Source of the DNA: Morchella semilibera
Taxonomy: Eukaryota; Ascomycota; Pezizomycetes; Pezizales; Morchellaceae
Reading direction: 5' to 3'
DNA: 64,000 nt
NCBI GenBank assembly: GCA_009192285.1
Contig: WBVU01000009.1
Coordinates: 1,240,001-1,304,000 of the forward strand
The notes beneath the pieces were generated by a model. That model ran no database searches. It was not told the origin of the DNA and worked only from the letters and a program-made list of their open reading frames with translations. The position numbers were made by a program, and so were the translations under genes. This document shows, piece by piece, positions 11,622 to 23,529 of the stretch. Position 1 is the first letter of the stretch, and every line of letters begins with the position of its first letter.

Positions 11622-13864
11622 TGAGTTCCTACAAACCTGGACGGTCAACGGCGCCTGGTCGATCGTCTATGAGGGGTATAAACCGTGCGCAGCCACCTAC
11701 AAGATCTGTGAAGTTTTTCCCCAAGCGGCAACCCCGACAGCTCAAGTCATACGTACTACCCGGAGGAGAGTATCCCCTCTTATGTGGATGAAGAAGATGA
11801 AGATAGATATTTTCCTTTCAACGGTAAAAACAACCGCCCAGGCAGAGCGAATGCACGGACAACACCCATTCCGCATGAAGAAAAAACTAGGCGTCATGAC
11901 TTATATCCTCGGAATACCGAGAAAGGTTCAGGGGAATTGGGGCCATTCGGAAGTTATGGCGTAGATATGAGTGAGGTTGAATCGTTACTATCGGAAGAAA
12001 CTGATTATGAAGGAAGCTACGGTTCTAACGATGTTAAAGAGTCCAAAGATTTTAAGCCGGTACTTGCACCGGGACAAAAGAGGCAATTACCGAACTTGGA
12101 GGCAAAGCGTGGAGTAGTTAATCCTAATCCCTCAATGACGGCAAGCGGGAGTTGGATCAACTCGGATGGTAGCGAGAGCCCGCTCTCAAGCTCTAGCGAC
12201 GGGTGGGATGACGACGAGCTCTACCAATCGATGGGGCTTTATGACATTTTGAGTGAGGGGGGGCCAGGCGGTAATAAAGGTGGAGTTGGCGGGGGCACCC
12301 AACACCTCTAGGTCTCATGGCACTATCATGGGCTCCGTACCGGAGGCAAGACCCAAACAGTCATTCACCAGGTCCCAAGCAAAGAGTGGGAAGGCGCCGG
12401 TAAAAAGAACAAGTAAACGAAGCCCTTATATTGGACATTCTAACACGAGAAGGTGCCTCAGGTCCCGGGAGCACAAGCCCCGATATCAGCCGATATCGAA
12501 AGAATGCTTGCTGATATCGGGCCCGCGTCATTGACCGAGGACGAATTACAAGAAATAGAGGACATGAAAGCTGAGATACCGAACTACTCCGAGTACGAAG
12601 AAGAGCGCAAAATAGCTAAGAAGGCTCGGCTAGTGCCGGTCCAGTCCGAGTACGAAAAGGAGCTTGTTGAAGGGATGAAAGCCAAAACGCTCGCGTATGA
12701 CATGTGAGTCCCAGTCCCCTCTTACTAAAACGAAATTATATATATATACTGACCATCAGACGGTTCCACAGCTCCCAACGCAAAAGTTCTAAAAAGGGCT
12801 CTAAATCCACAGCGGCGGAGGCCCTTAAGCCCGCTTCAGGGTCCAATGGGGAAGTCCTCGGTGATTTAACGATGTATCAAAGTAGACGGGCTGGTGCTTA
12901 CTTTATCGTGGCTTTGATGTTCATTTGGCTGCTACACAACACTTTAGTAGTTAACAGGACGTTTATTCCTTGCCCACGCCATATCGTCTTATCCCCTAGG
13001 AAGACTATATACAATATTGGCAGTTCCATTGCAAGTATTCCCAAGGCTATGGCTTGTTCGGTTTTTCCATGCAAGGCTTACAAATGGCAACGCTTGAGGA
13101 CCATCGACATGTTGGCAACAAAAGTCGTGACTGATTACGGCTCATACAAAACATACGCAGTCTCTATAGACATCTTTGAAAAATCGAGTTTCCTAAAAAG
13201 GGCAGCCGAAAGGTTTGACCCCGCGAATGCGAACGAATATCCTGGAGAACCTCACGATCAATCTATAGAAAACATGATAAAGCAAACCCGCGAACAGTAC
13301 ATAAAGGCTAACAATACAATCCAAGAAGCGATCAAATTCGCAAAGAAAATCTGTGAATTTACGTCAAATACTATCGTTGGAGACCTCGAATACCTTACCA
13401 GTCAGATCCCACACGACTTTCTATTCGAGTTGAGCCTTCCTCCAAGGTGGAACTCCAATTTAAAGGGAATTTACAATGACGACAAGCCAAAAACAATGAT
13501 GCAACGCACCAATAGGAATACAAACGAGATTGTGAAACTCTTTAGCGCGTTTATGAAAAGCATCGATCACCTAGATTGGGAAGTGGACAGTGCTTTCAGG
13601 TTGACGAGGATACTTATCGATTATGATGTACCCCATGCGGGTTATCTAATTGATGACATCAAAGAAGTATTAGAAGTTATTAAGAAACTCAGAGCATTCA
13701 CTGCGTGGTGTATCAATCACTTTCGGGTGCCCAGGTATGATCAGAGCTTGTTAAAAGATGATTCAAGGAAGCCGAGATTAGAGAGCGTGGAGGATGCCTG
13801 GCAGTCTATACTTTCATTCGATAGTGCGTCTATAGGGAGGCGTAGACCTGAATATACTTTCTGA
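11622..13864 (+). CDS. Single-pass membrane protein of unknown function (5' exons unresolved)
   Basis: I do not recognise this gene. The last exon (12772-13864) is firm. It follows an intron at 12704-12771 with donor GTGAGT, a CTGAC branch-like site and acceptor CCACAG. This exon encodes a Lys/Ser-rich segment, one hydrophobic span (AYFIVALMFIWLLHNTLVV), then about 290 residues of charged helical sequence ending RRRPEYTF. The exon before it (from about 12453) is acidic and helical (SLTEDELQEIEDMKAEIP). Upstream, 11712-12311 encodes an acidic Ser/Asp/Gly-rich region (SESPLSSSSDGWDDDELYQ). The open frames at 12312-12450 do not join cleanly, so at least one intron or lesion is unplaced there. 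A start at 11622 (MSSYKPGRSTAPGR) spliced to the acidic region fits in frame but needs a poor donor. The topology suggests an N-cytosolic tail with a large domain on the far side of a membrane. Confidence 0.6.
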
Positions 13865-16547
13865 GTTGATTGTTGTTTTGTGGCGAAAATCATTGGTCTG
13901 CTTCATTGCTTGTCTTGTTGGCCTCTCTCTCCCTCTCCCCCCCCCCCCCCTCTCTCTCTCTGCTTTTTTATGTGTAAATACATTCATATTCATTAGTTTT
14001 TTAGCCCCTCTCTTGGTTCGAGTCGAGCTATCCATGAATATAAACACAGACGCGTAAATCTAGTGAATTCGTACAAGTAATTCGATACCTGTTGCTATAG
14101 TTTTAAACATCCAAGGCAGCAGCCTCGTTATGGAGAATGTTTTACTAGGTGGCTTTCATAGCCACCCCGATAGCTATGTAGTAGGATAGCTGAATCACGC
14201 ACTATCACTCGACCTGAGCTCAAGGATCCGTGATGCATGCAGGATAAAGACCAAGGTTTTCAAAGAGGTATTCCCAGCCCAGGGTCGTCATTCCGTAAGG
14301 CTATCGTCATATGGTCGCTTGCCAAATTCAATCCCACGGGAAGCTCACAAATCCAGCAGATCCTCCAGGAAACAGCTAGGGGGCCGAGCTAGCTTCGGGT
14401 ATTTAGGTAAAAGCTACGGCGCATGTAAGACATTTATTTGCGTAATCTCCCCGCCAAAGGGCTGACCAGAAGTCAAGCTGAAAAATACTTTTGCCAGTTC
14501 GTCGCTCCTCGCAAGGTCATTCATTGCCTGATTGACTGCAGTGTTTCAGCTTGCGTATCGTACATGCTTTGCCGCCTCACCGCCGAGTAGATTACCGAAC
14601 GCCTTGTTCAGGTGAAAAGAAGAAGGACAATATCATCCCATCCCTAGACGGACTGGTATCGTGAACTTTTTTTTTTAAAGCTGCATGGCATAAGCCTCTT
14701 GAGGGAGGGAGGAAGGGAGGGAGGGAAAGTCTCCCTTACAGTAGATCCCCCACGGGCCGGTTCGAAACAAAACATACTCTGTTTCCTGGGGGTGAGGGTG
14801 TGCGTACATACATACTAACCGTGGCTCCGATTCCGCCCGCGCTGCCGGTGGGGGTGGAAATCGTGTGGATCGACAAGATCCACCCCGGGGAGAGGGGAGG
14901 TGAGTAAGTACCATCCATGTATGTGATGTATGTACCGGTAGAAGTAGGTGCTCGACATATTCTAACTGGTACGGTTCAGCTCTGAGGTTTGAATCCATCC
15001 GGTCTTTTGACTGTAAGTAGGTAGTTGATCCCTACTTACCCTGAAAGCCCCTTTCCCCTCATTGGATATTTGTGCATTAGCACGTCTAACAGTAACACCG
15101 GCGGTCACGTGTTAAACATAATTATAGGCACTCAGAGAGAGAGGGGAGGGAGAGAGAGAGAGAGGACGACCGATCGACCCCTCTTCGAAAGAAAAAATCA
15201 AATCATGAGAGCATGATCCCACTCACTCCCACTCGGCCAGTAATAAAATATTTCGAAGTGGGGTAGAAACGTATTTCACATTTCTTTAGTGAGGAGTGCA
15301 GGGCTAGTTATATTTCTTTGATTACCTCTCTACCGAGATAAAAAAAAAATTGATGTATATATACTCAGGCGTGTTAGTATGTAGTAGTGGTGGTGTGTGG
15401 TGTGGATAAGATTTTTTGAGGGAAACGAATATGGGTTCCTACCCAAAAACAGCCAGCGACCTTCCCACTGGGCAAATAGCTGATATATAAGTATATAAGT
15501 GTAGATATTCCGGGTAGAGTACCAGCTCTACACAGTGGTGGGTACATAGCAGGATATATATGTAGGCAGAGAGTATCTTTTTTATCCTTCTTCAGTAACG
15601 TACCCCAACTCTATCGAGTGCCACGATCGAACCAAGCTATTGGAACTTTAAAGGGGGTGGGCTGTGTGGAAGGGCCGGGAACCTATCTATCTTCCTTATC
15701 ATTACAGCCCTCCCAGATTCTGCATATGCAGGGTTCCAAGATTCACAGTCCGGTAGGCGAGGTTACGTCGGTTACCATCACTCACTACCTCTCTTATCTC
15801 TGGCATCAAAAACAGACAGTTATCTCTAGCTCATGCCTGGTTTCGGATTCCGTTGAGCTGCAATCCTCCGACGTGAGACCAGATCAGCTTATCTGCCTCT
15901 AGCAAGGCACGTCGATTCCTCCGGTAGGCCGGCTCAGCAGTAGCAAGCTGATGTTGGTTGTGAGAAGCCACAGAACACAGAGTCTATGAAGAGTCCCGTG
16001 GAGATGTTGGAGATGTTATGCACCCCCCCTTTCCCAATAAACCCTGAGGGTAAAATGGGTGTTTGTGTCATCTATTCTGACCTCGTGGTGGTGGTGGTGG
16101 TGGTTTGGCGGAGTGAATGTAGTCGCGTGCTAGGGGCTATTTACGTAAATATCCAAGAGAAACAAAAACTAGGACCAAAGTAAAATGTGGGGAAACCTAT
16201 GCTGGGGGGGGGGGGGAGCTACTAGCTGGTTGACAAGAAAATAAAATAGGTCACGCACTCAAAGAGGCCTGGGGAGGGAGGGTGGTGAAAGGGGAGAGCT
16301 CATTTCATTAGATATGTGTGAGTTATCCGTCATTCTAACCCTACTACATGAGCTGATATATTCCCGCGAATAGTGATCAGGGACACAGTTGTATTCTATA
16401 TCATGTCTATCTTTCTGACACGCTCTGACTTTGTTTAGATAAGTGTATGGCTGCGCGCAAGCATACTGTAGCTACATAGATAAAAAAAACCAAAACCCTC
16501 CCCCCATCCTCTCAAGCTATCTTACTTCCTTCTCCTCCTTCTTTTTC
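13865..16547. other. Spacer with simple repeats
   Basis: The stretch holds a run of 14 C at 13937-13950 followed by a TC repeat, GGGA-rich and GA-rich tracts near 14705-14725 and 15127-15163, and a run of 13 G at 16204-16216. The open frames inside it are low-complexity and I do not support any as genes. Confidence 0.5.
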
Positions 16548-16578
16548 TCCTCCTCCTCCTCCTCCTCCTCCTCCTCCC
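16548..16578 (+). repeat. (TCC)n tract in PQ-loop gene promoter
   Basis: About ten TCC units form the core of a longer polypyrimidine stretch (16500-16690) immediately upstream of the start codon at 16692. CT-rich leaders are common before fungal start codons. Confidence 0.8.
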
Positions 16579-16691
16579 CGCGGAGATCATCGACCTATCT
16601 ATATACCTATCTCTCCCCCCAATCCACCCTTCCTTCTCTGTTCCTCTTATCTATACCCGCCCATCTTGAAACAACATCTGTACTTCTAGCC

Positions 16692-17927
16692 ATGACTTCA
16701 ATGTTATTCCCCCCATTAGAGCCCCACTGTATCCCGCAATCAGACTTTCTCGTCACAGCATCAATAATATTCCACACCTGCATCCCCTCGTACCAGAGCC
16801 TTGCATCAACGGTCCTGGGACTTATCTCTATCGGATCATGGCTCTTTGCGCAGGTCCCACAGATTATTAAGAACACCAAACGACAGTCCGTAGATGGCCT
16901 TTCATGGGGGTTTCTAATGCTGTGGTTGCTGGGTGATATTTGTATAGAAACCCTCGATCTCTTTGTCAGGTAGAAGAATAATTTTAGTTAACTCTTACCG
17001 GCATATAGGCAACCTATCAGGAGCAGTGATACTCGACCAAATGTGGTTTCAACAGATCATCGCAGCGTACTATGTATTTGTGGACACCATCCTCGTGACC
17101 CAGTTTCTCTGGTACGGAGTTCTCAACCGGGTCAAAGATCTTGAAAAGCGATTGGAGGGCGTTACTCGTGGAGGAAACAGCAATTCAGATGATGAGGGCG
17201 ACAGCATCATCTCGGAGAACACCGACTTGAAGCAGAAACAGGCGGTAGACCAGGAGGAGGAGCATGCAGCTGTTGCGAGGGGAAGGATGCCGAACGTTGC
17301 GCACACAACCTTTGTTACTGTTTCACTGTTGGGCGCGGTTGCTGGAGCACTCCCGCTTGATGGGAAGGTTCCCGACTTGCCGACCCTGGGAGATATGACT
17401 GGTGGGTGGCTGAGCGATGAGTTGATAGAGGCGATCGGAATTATGGTGGGCTGGACTAGTACTCTATCGTAATTCCCCCCACCCTTGTTCCTTTCATGCG
17501 CTTGTTTTCGCTAATCCGATATCCATATAGGTATCTCTGCTCTCGTCTTCCCCAGCTCATCCTGAACGCAAAGCGAAGATCCACCGAAGGACTCTCAATC
17601 TCACTCTTCCTTGCCGCGTTTTCCGGGAACCTGTTTTATTCTGGGAGTCTTCTCCTAAACCCCCTCGGATGGCACGATTATGAGCCATATGGTGGCGGAG
17701 GAATCGCTGGGCCTGAGGGAAGCAACGCAATGGAATGGTGGAGCCGAACACTACCATTCTTTCTTGGCGCCTTTGGTGTATTAACCATGGATGCGGCTGT
17801 GGGACTGCAGTTTAAGCTGTGGGGGTCGGGGAGCTCCGAGAAGGGGCAGATTGAGGATGAGGAGAGGGAGAGCTTGTTGGCTGTAAGAGAGGGGTCTGGG
17901 TATGGGTCCTTAGGGTCTTCAGCGTAG
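16692..17927 (+). CDS. PQ-loop repeat protein, vacuolar basic amino acid transporter type
   Basis: The protein resembles the yeast Ypq1-3/human PQLC2 family, seven-helix vacuolar or lysosomal carriers that export Lys and Arg. Three exons, 16692-16941, 17009-17468 and 17531-17927, join in phase to give 368 residues. Donors are GTATAG and GTAATT, acceptors CATATAG and CATATAG. The first PQ-loop motif is AQVPQIIKNTKRQSVDGLS near residue 55, followed by the family signature WLLGDICNLSGA across the first splice. The second is SRLPQLILNAKRRSTEGLS near residue 241, just after the second splice. Between the two bundles lies a polar acidic loop (about residues 130-175) that is longer than in yeast. 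The tail is acidic with a dileucine-like EERESLLAV, which could serve in vacuolar sorting (inference). Confidence 0.92.
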
Positions 17928-20510
17928 AATTAGGGGCCAAAGCTAGAGGTTAGAGTAGAGTTGGTTTGGTTCGTCGCAGGACTGACGGTAGAGAATATTA
18001 CTAGCGCCATTTCTTTAGCGGGGATTTTCTTCTGGGGGCATACTGTTTCGATTATTTGGGAATATTTTCTTTTGTACTCTATGAAAGATTGGGTATATGG
18101 CGTTATTGATCGGTCGGGGTGCCATCGGTAGGATTTTGCATGCCTGCGAATGCGGGATTGTAATAGTACTGCATTTATGGGTACTTCTTGTACTTTTTTT
18201 TCTTTTGTTACTGTACTAGCTTATTTAAGAGGTATTTTTCTTTTCTCCCAAGACACTCTAGTATATCTTGTAATTTATGAAAATATCTATTGCCTTCGCT
18301 TGTGCGATGTAAAACCACGATGCGGACTGGAGTCGCGAGATGGAAGTACATTCATTGTACCTCACGGGCACGTGCTGCCGGGCGTCGTTGTGGATTATCA
18401 GTATCGGAATTAATAATATGGACTGCTGATGATCGACTAGACGGCGGCGGCGGCTTCCAGTCTAGATTAGTGACACGATGAAGGAAAAATTTTGCTGATG
18501 GGTGGATAGATAGTGATATGGCCTAGCCACACATGATGATGATGACGGGTATACGGCGAGACCGATATTGAATTCATCCCGTGCTTTCTGACACTGCTGG
18601 GTTGGACAATGACTGTTTCGTTCCTTTTTTTGTTCCCCCACGAGGGTTGAGGCTGTGGTGAGATTGTATATTGGGGTGTACGCAGTTGTAGTATTAGTAT
18701 TAGTATTAGTAGCAGTAGTAGTAGAGGCAATACCCATGGATGGGCGTCCTAATATAAACCAGCGACGACGTGACTCAGATCATGGATATATGGCTAAGTA
18801 ATATAATGTAGTTGTAGACCCTCGTATAACAGTGAAGCCGTCGGGAGGAGATGAGGGATGCAGCTCAGAGAACTCAGAGCCCGTGTACGTTGAGTATCAA
18901 TCAATGCTAATGAGAGCGAGGTGTTGACGCGAAGGCCCAAAGACCTAGTTAAGTGTGTATTGTAGGGGGGTCGGCCGCAGATCTCGTCATTGGGGATAAT
19001 AATCACACGAGAGCACACAATCGATCAACCACATCACGATCACGGGAAGGGGGGGAGGGCTAAATAATACACATACCTACATGTACTTGGGTATCGTGTA
19101 AGTTGAAGTATCTAGGGTATGGATGGTATGGATGGAGATTTTAATCTTTTTGCACTCGCGCCCACGCACCGCACCACGTGCAGAGTGGGATTGTGCACTT
19201 GGGCGGGCAGGCTTACGTTGCGTATGTGAAGAAGCTTATTTCAGCGATGTTAATACTTGATCTATGGCGTGGGGGGGTGAGTGAGGTGGGGATTACTTAG
19301 TCATCAGTGGTTGGGCTTTGGTGCTTGTGCTCAATCGGACCTGCATTGAAGTGGGCATGTGGAGGTTACATGATGTAGCTTGTGAAAGGTAATACATGTA
19401 GATACATGCTACATGTGAACGTAAGGGTTAGGGTACATTGCAGGAGGAGTTGTAGAGAAACGAGACTTTAAGCTTTATGTAGAGCACGTGGTCTGGTAGA
19501 TAGAATTATTGCAAACGTGGGTTCGCCTGGGGATTCTCGGGACGGATTGTGCTCAAGTTAGGTTTAAATAGTAAAGAAGGTCGTAACTGTCATGCGTTGA
19601 GAGGCTGTGGCTTAGTGGTTGTGGTGTGGGGATGGAAATGGGGTGGTCGTGGAGGAGAGGGTGCCGCAGCCGCGTATGGGGGTGGGCCCAACTCCTGCCC
19701 CTGGTAGACTAACTTTTTTATTTTTTCATTTTTTCAGGCGTATCTATCCCCTAGGTCGAGAATGTGGCCGGATCTTCCTTCATATGTTTCTTGTAATTCT
19801 ACCAGGCTCTGTACCTATGCTGCGAAGAGGACAGGAATCCTCAGCTTCGTAGTCGTATATAAGATGTACAACATACATAGACATTGTTTATCACACACAA
19901 ACTACTTACATACATGTGCCGCCCCCCATTGTGCACGGTAATCAATTCACGATACAGAAGACGACTACTAGTACTATTGCTTGCAACTGGTGGTAAGTAC
20001 TTGATACTCTCTCTAATTATCTGGAATATCCAATTATTTTGAATCTATCTATCTAGCCAGACAGGGACATTAATCAACCAATCAGACAGTTGATAGCTAC
20101 ATGTACTTAGGGACCTCAGTTGGATCTTAAGCAGTCTATCGGATTGAATATTTCCCAACCCACTTGGCGCCAAGGATTAGTACTACTAGTAGTGTCAATG
20201 ATTATTTGACCGCCATAATTGATCCGCGAGTGAGCGTATAATTAATTAATCTCAGGGACGGATATTTTCCTTGGAATTGGGACTTGATTCAATCGACTTG
20301 TGAATACAACAGAGAATATCAGGATATCCGATCCCCAATTAATCAATCCAGCTCATATATCTACAGCACCTGTCGAAACAGAATTATATCTTTGCCTGGG
20401 ATTACTAAGACGATTAACTCTGTGCAACATCCCCCCTCCAAAAGGTTCTACGACGTCATCACTCACCATCCGAATCAACACACGACTCGACTCAACTCAA
20501 CTTCACCAAC
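17928..20510. other. Spacer
   Basis: The 3' flank of the transporter gene is T-rich. Further on lie a short trinucleotide-like tract (TTAGTA repeats, 18690-18725), three TACATGTA palindromes (19078, 19393, 20098) and E-box-like CACGTG near 19170. I see no gene. Confidence 0.5.
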
Positions 20511-22741
20511 ATGTTCAAGAAGAAGCCTAACGTACTTAAGTTCCCTCTCCCTCTCCCTCCCTCTCCCCTCCTCTCTATTCTTCGCCCAATTCTCTTAATA
20601 CAATACTAACCTTCCCCCGGCGTTAATATAGCTTAAACCCCTCGCACCCATCCGATCCTCTGACCGCCGCAAGATTGCAAACCAAATAATCCAAGACTTC
20701 CAGCTTCCCGTCCCCGCTCCCGCCCCTACCCCTACCCCCACACCCACCGTAGATGGAGACAAAAGCGGTGGTAGTGGCGGCGGCGGCGGTGGCGGCGAGT
20801 TAACCGCGCTACGAAACAACCTCCTCCCCGAGAACTCCCTTAGCGCCAAATTCACCACCACAGCCGGCCCAGACCTGGCGACGGTCACAGGAACAGTCTA
20901 TGTCGGCGCACACCCGGAAGATGGGAGCAAGGGTGAGCAGCGGCCGCTGTGGGTCAGGGCCGGAGACGAGGATATGTTTCCCACCGGTATGTCCCCGGGG
21001 TTGTAGTAGTAGTGGTGGCGGTTTAGTCTCCTGCTAACCCGAGGGGTGTATAGTCTACACGCTCTGGAAGAACCCGACACTGCTGCCAATGCTGCACACC
21101 CACGCGCCAGTGTTTGAGAAGCTGCAGACGGGTGCAGACCTGATGGTTCCCGGGCTGATAGGGCCTCCATTCCCGGCGGGTGCAAAGAAGGGGAGGCTTG
21201 TTGGGGTGGCAACGAGTGACAGCCCGACTGTGGCGGTCGCCGTGGGTGTGTGTGAGGTGAATGTGTGCGGGCTGACAAAGGTGGTGGGCGAGAAGGGGCG
21301 CGCGGTGAGGATCGTGCATTGGGTGGGTGATGAGATCTTCAACTATGGTGGGCACGGGGGTTTCGTACCCGATAGTGTTGAGTTACCGGTGGCCATCGGG
21401 GATTCGGATGCAGCCAATGCGGACCCTACGCGAGTGGAGGAGGTTGTGGAGGAGCTGGGCGGCGTGACGTTGGAGGATGGGGAGAAGGAGGATAAAGGGA
21501 AGGGGAAGATGGAGGGTGGGGAGGAGATCAGGGAGCTGAGCACGAAAGGTTCGCCGTTTATGAGAATTAGTTTTTCTCTATTCTATACAACTATCTATGA
21601 AAGAAATGAAAGAAAACTAACAACCTTTTCTGCCTACAGAGATTGACGATTCGTTCCGCTCCGCAACACTTTACGGCTTCCACCAGTTCTTCGAAACCGG
21701 CGAGTTCACGAACGTCGAGTTACCACTAAGCTCCTCGCAGTTCATATCGACACTTGTGCTCCCCTTCCTGCCACCCGCATCCCACTTCCCACCTCATAAC
21801 CTCCTCCAGACATCAGTGCACCCTTCACTGAACATCAAGAAGACCAGCTACAAGACTGCAGCAAGGTTCTTTAAGCTTCTGGAGAAGGAGCAGCTCATCA
21901 AGACCAAGACGAGGAACGGCGGCGAGGTCGTGGTCATGGATATCAATTGGGACCACCCGGAGGCGAAGGCATTCGAGCCCTACAAGTTACCGCAAGCTCC
22001 TAAAGAAGATAGGAAAGGTCACACTGGCGGCAGCGGCGGGGGTGGTGGTGGTAGTGCTAATGATGGTCCGCTGAAGGTCGCGGAGCTGTTCCGACCCAAT
22101 GGGAAGGCTGTTGCGATATTCGCTGCCGTCGGCGCTGGGTATGTTTCTTAGTTACCCAAACGTCAAAAAAGAAAAATGTGAATGTCTACTAACTTCGTAG
22201 TAGAACCAGAGACTTTTATACCGCCGCCGAAGTAAAAGCCACACTCACCAAATACGCGGAAAAAGAAAACCTCACCAACCCACAAAACAAACGGATCCTC
22301 AAGCTGGACCCCCCGCTCGCCGCGACGCTCGACGACCGCCAGCGTGACGAAGCTGACGCCCTCCGCACCGGCACCATCAAGCGCGACGCCCTCGGCGAGA
22401 AGCTCCTCAAGTTGTGCTCCCCCTACTACCTCGTTCTCAAGCCCGGCGAGTCGGCCGCCGACTCCAAGCCCAAGGCCGGCGCGCCGCCCAAGATCCAGGT
22501 ACTCCTCGAGAAACGGCAGGGCAAGAAGACGGTGACGAAGGTGTCGGGAATGGAGCCGTTCGGCATTGACCCGAAGGCAATGGCAGATGAGCTGCAGAAA
22601 ACATGCGCGGGGAGTGCGAGTGTGGCGATGCTAGCGGGGAGTAGCCCAAAGAGTCCGGTCATGGAGGTGACGGTGCAGGGGCTGCAGAAGAAGGCGGTTG
22701 AGACCTACCTGGAGAAGAGGGGGTCGGGGGAAGGTGTGTGA
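20511..22741 (+). CDS. tma64: Translation initiation factor eIF2D (Tma64/ligatin)
   Basis: eIF2D delivers initiator or other tRNAs to the ribosomal P site independently of eIF2-GTP and helps recycle 40S subunits after termination. Five exons, 20511-20531, 20632-20986, 21054-21548, 21640-22138 and 22204-22741, splice in phase to 635 residues, near the usual length. The first exon encodes only seven residues (MFKKKPN). The pre-PUA domain (LKPLAPIRSSDRRK) contains a Pro/Thr and Gly low-complexity insert at about residues 35-57. The PUA domain follows (VYTLWKNPTLLPMLHTHAPV; RAVRIVHWVGDEIFNYGGH). Next are an acidic linker, a winged-helix/SWIB region (around residues 340-405, SYKTAARFFKLLEKEQLI) and a C-terminal SUI1 domain (about 552-630, QVLLEKRQGKKTVTKVSGME). 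The stop at 22741 comes early relative to the expected tail: a VVDKT-like sequence lies one frame over, directly downstream. Confidence 0.95.
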
Positions 22742-23437
22742 ATGTGGTGGATAAGACGGGGGGAAGAAGTAAGTCTGGGTGGAGGATCAGGTATGGATTT
22801 TTTAGTGGGTTGGGGGGGGGTCAAATGCGATTTTGGGGCGTGGTTTTGAGCTCCCTTTTTTTCTCTCTCTATAGGTTTGTTTGTAGCACACTCACCGCCA
22901 CCGCCGTGTCCAAAAGGTGCGTGCGGTAGATGGGGTCCGGAAAACACTGAAGGTCAGTTTTTATTACGGAATCAATATTATATATACCCACATACCCATA
23001 CTATACATATTTTTTCCCCTCTGTTCTCTACGGGAGGGAGGAGGCGCCCGCGCGGTGAGACCGATCAACCCACTACAGTTGATCCAAGGCCTGCGGGTAT
23101 ACATATACCTACGTACAAGACAAGTAAATATGACGGCCGGGCTCTGGTGATCACTTCCGGACACCCATCCATCCTGCGCAAAGAGACTTATCCCCCGCCG
23201 GGGGGACTGCACTTACGGTCATGGCCCATCACTCGATGTAATTCAACCCCGTCCCCGTCCCCTCCTCCGGTCCACTCTGTTCCATCCCCCAGCAAAGGAC
23301 CATCTGCGACACGAAGAGAGAGCAGTAGGTAGGTAGCTATATACTCCAGCCCTAGTCTCGTTCCCAGACCCAATCGGTATTTTTTTTATTGTGGTGTGCA
23401 ATAGCACCTATTTTATATAGGTATAAAAAAAAATAAT
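22742..23437. other. Spacer, 3' flank of eIF2D
   Basis: The first 40 bases may encode the missing C-terminal tail of eIF2D in another frame, with a possible further intron starting GTAAGT at 22769. The rest is GC-mixed spacer without a gene. Confidence 0.4.
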
Positions 23438-23529
23438 GCCTCGATTGGGATTCGAACCCGAGTCTCCCTCACAGCTCTGTCTTCTACATGCTGAGTTTCT
23501 AGGCGTGTTAACCACTACACTACCGGGGC
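23438..23529 (-). tRNA. tRNA-like Pol III sequence, degenerate or SINE head
   Basis: On the minus strand the sequence has a perfect internal A box (TAGTGTAGTGG) and B box (GGTTCGAATCC) and is followed by a run of nine T (23433-23425), a Pol III terminator. It folds partly as a tRNA: the acceptor arms GCCCCGG and TCGAGGC pair with one mismatch, the D stem GTGT/ACAC is perfect and the T stem TCGGG/CCCAA has one mismatch. The anticodon arm is poor (CCTAG against TGAGG) with a 27-base loop. That length would suit a 20-base intron, but the expected U33 is missing. The D-arm resembles tRNA-Gln or tRNA-Glu. A pseudo-tRNA or the head of a tRNA-derived SINE fits better than a working gene. Confidence 0.45.
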
